Positions 8,381-19,623 of a DNA stretch of 64,000 nucleotides are shown piece after piece. Positions within the stretch are counted from its first letter, which is position 1. Every line of letters begins with the position of its first letter. The position numbers and the translations under genes are program-made. The notes under the pieces are model-generated. The model ran no database searches, had not been told where the DNA came from, and saw nothing but the letters and a program-made list of their open reading frames with translations. The stretch lies in NCBI GenBank assembly GCA_024742475.1, contig JANSYI010000001.1:248001-312000 (forward strand), given 5' to 3'. This stretch comes from a bacterium (GTDB taxonomy: Bacteria; Myxococcota_A; Polyangia; Nannocystales; Nannocystaceae).

Positions 8381-9787
8381 TCACTTCGTCGATTTAACCG
8401 CTGGCACGCCCGAGGGGCCGGCCTCGCGATACTCGGCGAGGCGGTACTGGATCTTGCGCGGAGAGATGCCCAGGATCTCCGCCGCCTTGCGGGTGGAGCC
8501 GCGAACGAGCTCCAACGTGCTGAGGATCGCGTATTTCTCGATGTCGGCCATCGACGACCCGGGGATGCGGGGCGCGTCTCCGCTGTCGCTCTGCACGTGG
8601 TGCAGCACCTCGCGCGGCAGGTGCTTGGGCTGAATCTCTCGCTCGTTGCACAGCACCACCGCCCGCTCGACACAGTGCTCGAGCGCGCGAACGTTGTCGT
8701 CCCAGTCGAAGTGCTGCAGCACGTGCAGCGTGCGGTCGCTGAACCCCACGATGTGCTTGTCGCGCTCCTTGGCGTGCACCTGCAGGAAGTGCATCGCCAG
8801 GGCGGGCAGGTCTTCCCAGCGCTGTCGCAGGGTCGGCACCCGGAGGGTGACCACGTTGAGCCGGTAGTAGAGGTCGTCGCGAAAGCCCTCGACGCCGAAG
8901 AGGTCCTCCTCGCACGCGGCCACGACGCGCACGTCGGCGGTCTCGGTCTGCGTGCCGCCGAGCCGCTCGAACTGCCCCTCTTGAAGGAAGCGCAGCAGCC
9001 GGTTCTGCGCCGAGCCGGGTAGCGCCGAGACGTCACCCAGCAGCAAGGTGCCCCCGTTCGCTCTCGCGATCGCCCCCTCTCGACCCGACCCCGACCCCGG
9101 CAGGGCGCCCGCGACATGCCCAAAGATCTCCGCCTCGATCACGGCGTCATCGAGGCCCGAGCAGTGCACGGTGACGAACGGGCCGTCCCGACGCGCGCCC
9201 CAGTCGTGCAGCGCCTGCGCGACCAGCTTCTTGCCCGTACCGCGCTCGCCGAGCACCAGCGCGGGCGCGTCCGAGTGCGCCACCTGCCGGATGAGCGCGA
9301 CGAGGTCCCGCGACGCCTTCGACGTACCGATCCACTGCACGCCCTCGCCGCTGTTGTCTGCGAGCTCCGACTTGAGCAGGGAGTTCTCCTGCCGCAGCCG
9401 ATAGTGTTCGAGCACCTTGCGCACGACCACGAGCAGCTCGGGAAAGTGCACGGGCTTGGTCAGGTAGTCGTCCGCGCCCTGCTGCATCGCCTCCACGGCG
9501 TTCTCCACCGACCCGAACGCGGTCATCACCACGATGCCCACCACGTCGCCGCGCTCGCGCAGCTTCGTCATCAGCGCGAGCCCATCGAGGCCCGGCATCT
9601 TCACGTCGGTGATGATGAGGTGCGGGCTCCACTCGTCGACCTGGCCCAGCGCCTTGAAGCCGTCGGCGGCCGAGCGCACGGCGTACCCCTCTTCGCGAAG
9701 CAGTTCCACCAGGGCGTTGCGCGCAGCCGCCTCGTCGTCGACGACGAGGATTCGGATCTCTTCGTTGGTGGGTTCGGCCGAAGACAT
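8381..9787 (-). CDS. NtrC-family response regulator with degenerate AAA+ domain
   Basis: A 468-residue protein from the ATG at 9787. The receiver (residues 10-125) looks intact, with D17/D18 and phospho-acceptor D61. The central AAA+ domain is altered. Walker A reads GERGTGKK instead of GESGTGKE. The GAFTGA loop position reads GALPGS. Walker B reads GGTLLLGDV, losing the usual DE pair. The RxDLYYRL arginine region and the C-terminal Fis-type helix-turn-helix (RKAAEILGISPRKIQYRL) remain. It probably binds DNA and receives phosphate but may not hydrolyse ATP or open sigma-54 complexes. It is divergent from a histidine kinase gene at 9916, a likely partner. Confidence 0.85.
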   Translation of the reverse strand: MSSAEPTNEEIRILVVDDEAAARNALVELLREEGYAVRSAADGFKALGQVDEWSPHLIITDVKMPGLDGLALMTKLRERGDVVGIVVMTAFGSVENAVEAMQQGADDYLTKPVHFPELLVVVRKVLEHYRLRQENSLLKSELADNSGEGVQWIGTSKASRDLVALIRQVAHSDAPALVLGERGTGKKLVAQALHDWGARRDGPFVTVHCSGLDDAVIEAEIFGHVAGALPGSGSGREGAIARANGGTLLLGDVSALPGSAQNRLLRFLQEGQFERLGGTQTETADVRVVAACEEDLFGVEGFRDDLYYRLNVVTLRVPTLRQRWEDLPALAMHFLQVHAKERDKHIVGFSDRTLHVLQHFDWDDNVRALEHCVERAVVLCNEREIQPKHLPREVLHHVQSDSGDAPRIPGSSMADIEKYAILSTLELVRGSTRKAAEILGISPRKIQYRLAEYREAGPSGVPAVKSTK

Positions 9788-9915
9788 GGGCAAACGTTGG
9801 ATATCCCGCGATTTCCTCAGTCTACTACGCAGATTTTGCGCCGCGGACGTCTCCGCGTGGAAACTTCGCGTTCGGACTTGGCGAACGGCCCGACTTCCAC
9901 GACCTTGGGGTTGGG

Positions 9916-10932
9916 ATGCCTGACCGGGATCCAACGTCGTGGCCGCTTCGCGGACCTCACTCGGAGGGCCTGCGCAGCGTGCTGCTCGATCACGCAGCAG
10001 ACGATGCAGCCGTGCTGGGCATCGCGCCCGACGCGTATCGTGCGTGGCTCGAGGGCGCGCTCGAGTGCGGACCAGCGACGGCCAGCACTCGCAGTGGTCT
10101 CGCCGAGGCTGCACTGAACGCCGCGTCGCTGACCGAGCAGACCGAGATGCTGCTGCGCGTTGGCGCGGCACGGCGTCGTCGGGCCAGCGAGCTGGAGACC
10201 ACGCGGGACCTCGCGGCGTGGACGGACGCGGAGATGCTGCTGACCGTCGCCGCCGCGCAGCGCCTTCACGACGACCCGGGCACTCCTCGCAACCGACTGG
10301 CCACGCTGGGCAAGGCGGCCGGCACCCTCGGGCACGAGCTGCGCAACCCGCTGGGCGTCATCCAGTCCTCGGTCTATTTGCTCGGCCGCAAGCCACTTCA
10401 AGACGAACGCGCCCGTCGGCACGTCGACAAGATCGGCCGACATGCAGGCGTCTGCCATCGCATCGTCGAGGACCTCATGCATCTGGCCCGCAACGCGCCG
10501 CCGCGCCTCGAGTCTCTCGACATCGCCGAGGCGTTCTCGCTGGCGATCGAAGAAGCCGCGCTGCCTCCCGAGGTCACCTGCAGCGTCACGGTCGACGCGG
10601 GGACGCGCGTCCACGCCGACCCCGGGCTCCTGCAGCGAGCGCTGGTCAACCTCCTGCGCAACGCCAACACCGCCATGCGCGGCCGGGGAGCGCTCGAGCT
10701 CGGGGCGGCCGAAGGCTCGAACGCCACCGAGCTGTGGGTCCGCGACCACGGATCCGGCTTTCCCGACGCCCTCCTCGCCCACGCCTTCGACCCCCTGGCC
10801 ACCACCGGGGGTATCGGCCTCGGGCTCGCGCTGGTCGAGAGCATCATGCGACGCCACCGGGGGTCGGCGACCGCAACCAACGAAGTCGAAGGTGGGGCCC
10901 GCGTGACGCTCCGGTTCCCGCGGCCGGACTGA
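9916..10932 (+). CDS. Soluble sensor histidine kinase
   Basis: A 338-residue kinase with no membrane segments. About 125 residues of helical N-terminus precede the H-box LGHELRNPLGVI with phospho-acceptor H140. The N-box is LLRNANTAM, G1 is WVRDHGSGF and G2 is GIGLGLAL. The 128-base gap to the divergent regulator at 9787 suggests the two form a pair. The last 190 bases are duplicated after the rpn gene (11971-12144). The GGIG sequence here replaces the TTTGLGL reading in the duplicate, so this tail may itself have been rearranged. Confidence 0.85.
   Translation: MPDRDPTSWPLRGPHSEGLRSVLLDHAADDAAVLGIAPDAYRAWLEGALECGPATASTRSGLAEAALNAASLTEQTEMLLRVGAARRRRASELETTRDLAAWTDAEMLLTVAAAQRLHDDPGTPRNRLATLGKAAGTLGHELRNPLGVIQSSVYLLGRKPLQDERARRHVDKIGRHAGVCHRIVEDLMHLARNAPPRLESLDIAEAFSLAIEEAALPPEVTCSVTVDAGTRVHADPGLLQRALVNLLRNANTAMRGRGALELGAAEGSNATELWVRDHGSGFPDALLAHAFDPLATTGGIGLGLALVESIMRRHRGSATATNEVEGGARVTLRFPRPD
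10741..10932 (+). repeat. Direct repeat copy A: 3' end of the histidine kinase gene
   Basis: This kinase tail recurs at 11971-12144 in the same orientation. 10768-10805 (38 bases) and 10819-10919 (101 bases) are identical to the second copy. Between them a 13-base patch is replaced by 7 bases in the second copy. The two copies bracket the rpn gene. Confidence 0.9.
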
Positions 10933-10952
10933 ACTCCGCCCGCCCCCCCTGC

Positions 10953-10958
10953 TACGCT
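10953..10958 (+). promoter_or_regulatory. -10 box (TACGCT) for the rpn gene
   Basis: TACGCT ends ten bases before the GTG at 10969, inside the 36-base gap after the kinase stop. It would give the rpn gene its own nearly leaderless transcript. Confidence 0.35.
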
Positions 10959-10968
10959 CGCGCCGCCC

Positions 10969-11970
10969 GTGACCAACACCACCAAGGCGCCGCACGACGC
11001 GATCTTCAAGAGCGTCTTCCAAGAGCCGAAGCATGCCGGCGCGGAGCTGCGGCACATCCTGCCCCAAGAACAGGTTTCGGCGATTCAGTGGTCCTCTCTC
11101 AGGCTCGAGCCCGGCAGCTTCGTCGACCCCAAGCTCGCTGATCAGCACAGTGACCTTCTTTTCTCGGCCGACGCCCAGGGCTCGGAGCAGCGCGTGCTCG
11201 TCTACCTGCTCTTCGAGCACCAGTCGACCAACGACCCGGTGATGGCGTTGCGGATGCTGAGCTACATGGTCCGTATCTGGGTCCGCCAAGCGAAATCCAA
11301 GCCGCACCAGGCGCTTCCGCTCATCATCCCGGCTCTGCTCGCGCAGGTGCCAGGCGGATGGTCGGCGCCCACGCGGTTCGCGGAGTTGTTCGCGACCGAC
11401 GCACGCCAACTCGGCCGGGCCGTCCTTCCCGACTTCGCCTTCGCCGTCGACGACCTCCACCGCGCCACTGACGAGGACCTCCGCCGACGAGCCCTGCCCG
11501 ACCCGGCCATGGTGACGCTGTGGCTCATGCGCGACGTAAGAGACCGTGGCGCCCTCTTCGCACATCTCGCGGACTGGGCGGACGATCTAGAGCGCATCGC
11601 TCGCGGCCCCGACGGCAAGGACACTCTCGCTCTTCTGCTGCGCTACATCGCGGTTGCGTCGGGTGACCTGCAGCTCTCCGAGTTTCGTGACATCCTCAAG
11701 GGACGAGCCCCCGCCGTCGAGAACCTCGCCATGACCATCGCTGAACTACTCGAAGCCAAAGTCCTCGCCCAGGGTGAAGCCAAGGGCCGAGCAAAGGGCC
11801 GAGCCGAGGGGATCGCGAGTTCCGTCCTCATGGTCTTGGCGGCCCGCAAGCTCCACGTGAGCGACGAGGCACGCCGCCGCATCTCGAACTGCACCAGCGT
11901 CGAGACACTCGATCACTGGCTCGTCCGGGCCGCGACGGCAGCTTCGGCCGACGACATCTTCGAAAACTGA
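10969..11970 (+). CDS. Rpn-family recombination-promoting nuclease (PD-(D/E)XK, transposase_31-like)
   Basis: A 333-residue protein from a GTG at 10969. The N-terminal half has the Rpn/YhgA-like nuclease signature: HDAIFKSVF, then DLLF, then LVYLLFEHQS, giving the D, E and Q of the PD-(D/E)XK core. The C-terminus carries the family's EAKGRAKGRAEG repeats. E. coli relatives are DNA endonucleases that raise recombination, and the family is often annotated as putative transposase. The gene sits exactly between two direct copies of the neighbouring kinase tail. Its stop codon is immediately followed, in the same frame, by the second copy. Confidence 0.85.
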   Translation: MTNTTKAPHDAIFKSVFQEPKHAGAELRHILPQEQVSAIQWSSLRLEPGSFVDPKLADQHSDLLFSADAQGSEQRVLVYLLFEHQSTNDPVMALRMLSYMVRIWVRQAKSKPHQALPLIIPALLAQVPGGWSAPTRFAELFATDARQLGRAVLPDFAFAVDDLHRATDEDLRRRALPDPAMVTLWLMRDVRDRGALFAHLADWADDLERIARGPDGKDTLALLLRYIAVASGDLQLSEFRDILKGRAPAVENLAMTIAELLEAKVLAQGEAKGRAKGRAEGIASSVLMVLAARKLHVSDEARRRISNCTSVETLDHWLVRAATAASADDIFEN

Positions 11971-12144
11971 CGCGACCACCCGTTGGCCCTCCTCGCCCAC
12001 GCCTTCGACCCCCTGGCCACCACGACCGGGCTCGGGCTCGCGCTGGTCGAGAGCATCATGCGACGCCACCGGGGGTCGGCGACCGCAACCAACGAAGTCG
12101 AAGGTGGGGCCCGCGTGACGCTCCGGTTCCCCCGGATCGACTGA
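11971..12144 (+). pseudogene. Duplicated 3' fragment of histidine kinase gene (repeat copy B)
   Basis: 58 codons including a stop, in the same frame as rpn and starting directly after its TGA. It encodes the kinase G2 box and C-terminus (HAFDPLATTTGLGLALVES and onward). It shares blocks of 38 and 101 identical bases with 10768-10919. Compared with copy A it has lost the GSGFPD segment and has a short substitution just before the G2 box. There is no start or H-box, so it is a remnant, not a gene. Confidence 0.9.
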
Positions 12145-12184
12145 ACCGTCGACGCCGGGCAGTGGAAGGCGCACACTGCTGCAC

Positions 12185-13681
12185 GTGCGACTGCAGGGTG
12201 CCCGCATCATCGTCATCGATGACCACCCCGACCTCGTGGAGAACCTGCAGGAGATCCTCGAGGGCGAAGGCGCCACGGTCGAGGCCGCGGACAACGCGGA
12301 GACCGGACTCGAGCTGGCGAACCGGCCCTTCGACGTCGCGCTCGTGGACGTGCAGCTACCCGACGCTCGCGGACCCAAGATCGTGCCGCGGCTCAAGAAG
12401 GGCGACGGCCTTCAAGAGGTCTTGCTCGTCACGGGCAATGCGTCGATTCACGACGCGGCCGAGGCGGTGAAGTCGGACGCGTTTGCCTACATCCTCAAGC
12501 CGTTCGACTCCGACGACCTGATCGCCAACGTAGAGCGGGCCTGCCGCCAGGTCGCGTTGCGGCGGCGGGCGGCGTCGCTGCAGGCTCGACTCGGGCGCAG
12601 CGAGGAAGCGCACCGAACGCTCGTCGACACGGTGCAGGCGCTCCTGCTCGTGCTCGATGGCGACCTACGGGTGGTCCAGGCCAACGCCGCCGTCGCGGCG
12701 GCGACCGGCCTGAGCCTCGATCAGCTCGAGGGCGCGGCGTGGTTGGACACGTGCGTTCCGCCCCGCGCCCGGCAGGCTGCTCGCGAGGCGTTCGTCTCCA
12801 TGCGTGAGCACCCCGAGGCGGTGAGCGTCGACAGCCTGATCACGCGGCGCAGCGACGACGGTCGCATCACCGAGCGCAGCATCAGCTGGCAGCTGGCCGC
12901 ACTCGGCGAGGGCTCGGCCTTTCGCATCTACGCCTCGGGGCTCGACTTCACCGACATCGCCGAGCTCGAGCGGCGCACCCGGATGGCTGAGAAGCTCGCA
13001 GCCGTCGGCACCGTCTCCGCTGGTCTCGCGCACGAGATCCGCAACCCCCTCAACGCCGCCAACCTCCAGCTCCAGCTCCTCGAGCGCCGCGTCAAGAAAG
13101 TCACGGACGACACCAAGGTGCTCGAGCCGCTCGACACGGTCCGCGAGGAGATCCGGCGCCTGGGCAACCTCGTCTCCGACTTCCTCACGTTTGCGCGCCC
13201 CACCGCGATCAATGCTCGGTCGACCAACGTCTGCGATCTGATCGAACATGTCGCCAGCCTCGAGCGTCCCGTCGCCGAGGAGCAGGGCGTCACCCTCCTG
13301 ACCCGCTGCGAAGAACGCGACATCAGCGTCGAGGTCGACCGCCAGCGGCTCGAGCAGGTCCTCTTGAACCTCCTGGGCAACGCGCTCGAGGCCGTCCGTG
13401 ACCAAGACGACGGGCAAGTCTCCATCGCGGTCCACCGCGACGGAGCCGGGGCGCGCATCGTCGTGCGCGACAACGGTCCGGGCATCGCCGACGACGTCGC
13501 CGAGCGGATCTTCGAGCCGTTCTTCACCACCAAGGAGACGGGCACCGGCCTGGGCATGGCGATCGCCCACAAGATCGTCGACATGCACGGGGGCCACCTG
13601 GGAATCGACGGCAAAGGCGGGGCCTGCTTCACGCTGGTGTTGCCTCCGCGGCCGCCCCACCCCGCACCCGGCAAGGTTTAG
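12185..13681 (+). CDS. Hybrid regulator: receiver-PAS-histidine kinase
   Basis: A 498-residue protein from a GTG at 12185. Residues 1-125 are a receiver (IDDHPD, phospho-acceptor D55 in LVDVQLPD, and the LKPFD lysine). Residues about 140-255 form a PAS-like domain. The HisKA H-box is [12 protein letters not shown] with H283. The ATPase boxes are [18 protein letters not shown] and GTGLGMAI. There is no membrane segment. The receiver-first order suggests it takes phosphate from another kinase and re-emits signal, perhaps from the kinase at 9916. The rpn insertion now separates the two genes. Confidence 0.88.
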   Translation: MRLQGARIIVIDDHPDLVENLQEILEGEGATVEAADNAETGLELANRPFDVALVDVQLPDARGPKIVPRLKKGDGLQEVLLVTGNASIHDAAEAVKSDAFAYILKPFDSDDLIANVERACRQVALRRRAASLQARLGRSEEAHRTLVDTVQALLLVLDGDLRVVQANAAVAAATGLSLDQLEGAAWLDTCVPPRARQAAREAFVSMREHPEAVSVDSLITRRSDDGRITERSISWQLAALGEGSAFRIYASGLDFTDIAELERRTRMAEKLAAVGTVSAGLAHEIRNPLNAANLQLQLLERRVKKVTDDTKVLEPLDTVREEIRRLGNLVSDFLTFARPTAINARSTNVCDLIEHVASLERPVAEEQGVTLLTRCEERDISVEVDRQRLEQVLLNLLGNALEAVRDQDDGQVSIAVHRDGAGARIVVRDNGPGIADDVAERIFEPFFTTKETGTGLGMAIAHKIVDMHGGHLGIDGKGGACFTLVLPPRPPHPAPGKV

Positions 13682-13706
13682 GCCGCCTCGGCCTCGCCCA
13701 ACACGT

Positions 13707-13712
13707 TACCCT
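13707..13712 (+). promoter_or_regulatory. -10 box (TACCCT) for maeB
   Basis: TACCCT ends seven bases before the maeB ATG at 13720, ideal spacing for transcription starting at the A of ATG. No Shine-Dalgarno sequence is present. Confidence 0.45.
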
Positions 13713-13719
13713 GCGGCCC

Positions 13720-15986
<2,267 letters not shown>

Positions 15987-15996
<10 letters not shown>

Positions 15997-16895
15997 ACCT
16001 GCAGCGCGCTCGGCAAGACTTCGATCACCTTGGGCTGCACGTAGAGGGCCTCGCCGTCGAGCATGATGTTCGTCGGGCCGGGCAGGTTGAACTCCACCCG
16101 CTCGGACTGGCTCGCGTGCACCACCTCGAGGTCGAGGTGCTTGCCCTCGAAGATCTTCGGAAAGGCGCGCAGCAGCCCGATGCGGCCCATGGCTCCGACG
16201 TGGATCACATCGACCCTGCCGTCGCTCGTGTCGGCGTCAGGGGCCATCATCATGGTGCCGCCGGTGAACTTGCTGTTGCAGATCGAGATGAACGCCGCGG
16301 GGGTCTCGTTCCACGCGCCGTCATCTTCACGGCGCGGAAAGCTGCGCGGCGCGAGGCCCAGCGTCTCGGCGACCACGCTGCCGACGTAGCCGAACTCGCC
16401 CCAGTTCTTGTAGCGAGCGGCGCGCGAGTTGACGTCGGCCGCAAACCCGATGGCGAACAGGTTGATGTAGAAGTTCTCGCCCTGGTCGTGCTCGATGCGG
16501 ACCACGTCGACCGTGCGAGTGCGACGCTCGAGCAGCGCGCCCAAGGCGTGGCTCGCTCCGTCCTTGTCGCCGGGGCTCATGAAGTCGCGCAAGAACGAGT
16601 TGCCCGTGCCCAGCGGCAAGAATCCGAGCTGCGGGGGGTCGCCCTCGTCCTGGAGCGCAGCGGGGAACATGCCGTTGACCAGCTCGTAGCCCGTGCCGTC
16701 CCCGCCGACGGCGAGGAAGCGTCGCTGCCCCTTCGCGTACGCCTTGCGGACGATCTCCGAGGCCTCGCCGGGCCCCGACGTTTCGACCACCTCGACCTCG
16801 AGCCCCGCGTCCTCGAGCCGCTGAATCGCGCCGGGAGACTCCTTGCCACATCGACCGCCACCGGCCGCTGGGTTGACGACAGCCAAGAACCGCAT
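15987..16895 (-). CDS. Diacylglycerol/lipid kinase family protein (YegS-like)
   Basis: A 302-residue protein with the diacylglycerol kinase catalytic fold: NPAAGGG near the N-terminus and the nucleotide-binding GGDGT at residues 64-68. [13 protein letters not shown] follows. The C-terminal beta-rich half ([22 protein letters not shown]) is typical of YegS/DgkB lipid kinases. It should phosphorylate a lipid, possibly diacylglycerol or a sphingoid base, at the membrane. The gene lies 43 bases after a methyltransferase gene on the same strand. Confidence 0.88.
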
Positions 16896-16938
16896 GCGGC
16901 CCTGGATACCACGGCTGACCTCGGATCACAGCGCACCC

Positions 16939-17508
16939 TCACCCATCGCGACGACCCACGAGAACGCACAGGTGGCGCGCTCCGACCCACGATTCCTCCG
17001 CGTGCACGACCATGAGGCCGGCCTCTTCGAAGATGCGCCGGCCCTGCCCCGGCTCGAGCAGCCACCGCCTCGAAGGTTTGGCGTTGCGCTCGAGGTTGGT
17101 GATGGTGGGGTGGATCCAGATCGCGACCCCGCCCGCCTCGAGGCGCTCGAACGCGTTCGGCCACAGCGAGGGCTGCAGATAGTTCGAGCACGACACGACG
17201 GCGCGCCGCCCAGCAGGGAGCGGGTCGGTCTCGAGGTCGAGTCGATGCGTCTGCAGATCGACGCCGGCACGCGTGGCCAGGGCTTGGGCCCGGCGGAGGG
17301 CGACCGCGCTCACATCACACAGAGCGACGTCGAGGCCGCGTTGCGCCATCCAGACAGCCTGTGCGCCGTCACCACCGGCGACGTCGAGCGCTCCACCGCG
17401 CGCGGGGAGCCACCGAATCACCCTCTGCAGCGCCGCGGTGGGCTCTACGACCGGCAGCGGCCGGCCCTCGTACTTCGCGTCCCAGCGTGCGGCGTCGCCA
17501 TCGGCCAT
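16939..17508 (-). CDS. Small class I SAM-dependent methyltransferase (TehB-like)
   Basis: A 189-residue cytoplasmic methyltransferase. Motif I reads LDVAGGDGAQAVWMAQRG and is followed by LCDVS, with VVSCSNYLQPSLW as motif IV and a C-terminal VLVGR strand. The compact size and DAARWDAKYEG start resemble TehB/thiopurine-type methyltransferases. The substrate is not determined. It is upstream of the lipid kinase on the same strand and divergent from the zinc-ribbon gene at 17553, with 44 bases between them. Confidence 0.78.
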   Translation of the reverse strand: MADGDAARWDAKYEGRPLPVVEPTAALQRVIRWLPARGGALDVAGGDGAQAVWMAQRGLDVALCDVSAVALRRAQALATRAGVDLQTHRLDLETDPLPAGRRAVVSCSNYLQPSLWPNAFERLEAGGVAIWIHPTITNLERNAKPSRRWLLEPGQGRRIFEEAGLMVVHAEESWVGARHLCVLVGRRDG

Positions 17509-17552
17509 CGCCCCAGTCTCGCACGCCCTTGGGGTAGAGTCGGGCGCCGGCC

Positions 17553-18164
17553 ATGATCATCTTCGGAACGCGCACCACGAACCCGACCGCCGGCCAGGGC
17601 ATGTTCAACTGCCCGCGCTGCGGCCCGCAGAAGCCGTACACGCATAAGAAGGCCAAGCGCTGGTTCACGCTCTACTTCATCCCGGTCATTCCGCTCGGGA
17701 CCGCGGGCGAGTACGTCGAGTGTGGCGCATGTGCTGGCACGTTCGACATGGACGCGCTGCACTACGATCCCGCCGCCGAGCAGGCCGAGATGTTCGACCG
17801 CCTGCGCCGGCTCTCCGTGCTCGCAATGCTGCACGCCCAGCGCTACCAGCCCGAGAACGTCGCGGCGCTGCAGACCGCATTGCAAGGCGTCACGCAGGAC
17901 TTCGTGCAAGAGGACGTCATCCACCAGGACGTCCAGTTCGCCCAGCAGGCGCAGGCGCAGCTCGAGCCCGTCTTCGGGCAGCAGACGCAGGACCTCTCGG
18001 CCGACGGCAAGACGCTGCTGCTCCGCATCGTGCTCTCCACCCTGGCGCCTTCGAGGCAGGTCGCTGCGCAGGATCACCAGGTGGTGCATCGCGCGGCCGC
18101 GGCAATGGGCATGCCGCCCAACGTCGTCGAGCAGCACATCGCGGCATACGTGGCAGGGCAATGA
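17553..18164 (+). CDS. Zinc-ribbon protein with TerB-like C-terminal domain
   Basis: A 203-residue soluble protein. The N-terminus has CPRC near residue 20 and a second CGAC pair near residue 53, forming a zinc ribbon around a hydrophobic YFIPVIPLG strand. Residues about 80-203 are helical and include LSADGKTLLLRIVLSTLA followed by a TerB-like pattern ending AAAAMGMPPNVVEQHI. Function is unknown; TerB folds occur in stress and tellurite-resistance systems. Its stop overlaps the next start in an ATGA arrangement at 18161-18164. A TAGAGT box lies twelve bases upstream of the ATG. Confidence 0.75.
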   Translation: MIIFGTRTTNPTAGQGMFNCPRCGPQKPYTHKKAKRWFTLYFIPVIPLGTAGEYVECGACAGTFDMDALHYDPAAEQAEMFDRLRRLSVLAMLHAQRYQPENVAALQTALQGVTQDFVQEDVIHQDVQFAQQAQAQLEPVFGQQTQDLSADGKTLLLRIVLSTLAPSRQVAAQDHQVVHRAAAAMGMPPNVVEQHIAAYVAGQ

Positions 18165-18685
18165 CCCATGCGCTCGTGGTGACCGCGGTCTGCATCGCGA
18201 TCGCGCTCGAAGCCTCGGCGGCCCCCCGCACCACCACCCACGCGCCGGCCGTACGTGGTCGACCTCTCCGCATTGCTGCCGCGCTCTGCAGCGTGCTGCT
18301 GCTCGTCTCCACCGGCTTGGCGGTCGCGAGCACGCAGGCCCCCTGGATCGCAGCCTTCGCAGGGACGCTCATCGTGGCGGGAGGCCTCCTGCGAGCCAAG
18401 GCGATGCGCAACCTCGGCTCGCACTTTCGCACCGAGGCTGGCGCCTCCGCGCTCGTGACCACCGGGATTCACGGACGCATGCGCCACCCCTCCGAGCTCG
18501 GGCTGCTGTGTTGGGTCGTCGGCCTCTGGCTCGCCGCGCCGGGCCCTTGGGCCACGGCGCTCGCGCTGGCTCAGCTCCCGCTGCTCGCCATGCGCCTGCG
18601 CATCGAGGACGCCGCGCTCGCAGCCCGCTTCGGCCCCGCGTGGGCCGCCTACGCCGCCTCGACGCCCAGGTTCTCGCTGCGATAG
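18161..18685 (+). CDS. Isoprenylcysteine carboxyl methyltransferase-like membrane protein
   Basis: A 174-residue integral membrane protein with four or five hydrophobic segments. The C-terminal half has the family hallmarks: LVTTGIHGRMRHPSELG and then RIEDAALAARFGPAWAAY. These correspond to the RHPxYxG and E..L...FG..Y motifs of ICMT/phospholipid methyltransferase-like proteins. It is read from the ATG at 18161 that overlaps the preceding stop. In bacteria such proteins methylate small molecules or lipids; the substrate is unknown. Confidence 0.72.
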   Translation: MTHALVVTAVCIAIALEASAAPRTTTHAPAVRGRPLRIAAALCSVLLLVSTGLAVASTQAPWIAAFAGTLIVAGGLLRAKAMRNLGSHFRTEAGASALVTTGIHGRMRHPSELGLLCWVVGLWLAAPGPWATALALAQLPLLAMRLRIEDAALAARFGPAWAAYAASTPRFSLR

Positions 18686-18743
18686 CGGGTCGCGGGCGCC
18701 TCCCGTTGACACCCGCGCGAGGCTGCCTAGACCGCCAGGCACC

Positions 18744-19247
18744 ATGTCCACGACGATTGCAGGCGCGTTCTCAGCTCGGATCGAGGCCGAACAGGCCGTC
18801 GACAACCTCATCGCCGCCGGCTTCGACCGCGACGGCATCAGCCTCCTCCTGGCCGACTCGGCCAAGGGCCAGCACTTTCGGGTGCAGGAGACCGACCGCG
18901 GGGCCGAAGGAGCCGTCGGTGGCGGCATCGCCGGTGGAGCCCTGGGCGCGCTCGGTGCAGCCCTCGCCGCCGTGGGTGTCATCGCAGCGCCGGGCGTGGG
19001 CCTCGTCGCGGCCGGACCGATCGTCGCGGCCTTCGCTGGGGCCGGGGCCGGTGGTGTCGCCGGTGGCCTCATCGGCGGCCTCGTCGGCATGGGCATCCCC
19101 GAGCACCACGCGAAGATCCTCGACGAGCAGGTGAAGAACGGCGGCATCCTCGTCGCCGTCGACTACGCCAACGACGACCAGCGCGACATGGCCGAGCGCA
19201 TCTTGAGCTCGGCCGGCGCCGCCGAGACCTCGACCACCGTCTCGTAG
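18744..19247 (+). CDS. General-stress-type protein with YflT-like ends and Gly/Ala core
   Basis: A 167-residue protein. The N-terminus (TIAGAFSARIEAEQAVDNLIAAGFD) and C-terminus (NGGILVAVDYANDDQRDMAERIL) form the split alpha/beta unit of YflT/GSP17M-type stress proteins. Between them, residues 58-115 are a Gly/Ala-rich hydrophobic glycine-zipper stretch that could sit in a membrane. Proteins of this type are often stress-induced, but no regulator is visible next to it. It is followed by a convergent lipoprotein gene four bases later. Confidence 0.7.
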   Translation: MSTTIAGAFSARIEAEQAVDNLIAAGFDRDGISLLLADSAKGQHFRVQETDRGAEGAVGGGIAGGALGALGAALAAVGVIAAPGVGLVAAGPIVAAFAGAGAGGVAGGLIGGLVGMGIPEHHAKILDEQVKNGGILVAVDYANDDQRDMAERILSSAGAAETSTTVS

Positions 19248-19251
19248 CAGC

Positions 19252-19623
19252 CTACTCGCAGACGTCGGGCACGGGTTTGCCACCGGCCTCGAACACGGCT
19301 TTGTATCCCTCGGCAAACTGCGTGCAGGTGGCGTCATCGGGGGCCATGCCCACGCCCGAGCACGAGAGGTTGACCTTCTCGGGGTCGGCCTTGCCGTCGT
19401 TGCTGATCTTGACGCTCTCGACGCAACACTTCAGAGCCTTGCGGCAAACCTCCGTGTCGTTGCTGAGCATGAGCCCCGGCTCGTCCTCGGCTTTGTCTTT
19501 CTTTTCGTCGCCCTTTTTCTCGGCCTTGGCGTCGTCCTTTTTGTCATCGCAGGCGGCGACGGAAACGCAGAGTGCTCCGGCGAGCGTGAAGCAGAGCATT
19601 CGAAGCGTCGTTTGGGCTTTCAT
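19252..19623 (-). CDS. Small Lys/Asp-rich lipoprotein with conserved Cys
   Basis: A 123-residue predicted lipoprotein. The signal peptide ends SVAAC with the Cys near residue 25, and a highly charged Lys/Asp/Glu linker follows. The mature domain contains several Cys residues (VCRKALKCCVES, LSCSGVG, ATCTQFAEGY, and a terminal VCE), suggesting disulfides in the periplasm. It overlaps the preceding DUF2750-like gene by four bases (ATGA), so translation is coupled. I do not recognise the family. Confidence 0.75.
   Translation of the reverse strand: MKAQTTLRMLCFTLAGALCVSVAACDDKKDDAKAEKKGDEKKDKAEDEPGLMLSNDTEVCRKALKCCVESVKISNDGKADPEKVNLSCSGVGMAPDDATCTQFAEGYKAVFEAGGKPVPDVCE

Noticed and set aside
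10741..12144. Treating the rpn locus as a standard insertion sequence or transposon
   Set aside because: There are no terminal inverted repeats, no short target-site duplication and no DDE transposase. Only the long direct repeats of the neighbour gene are present.
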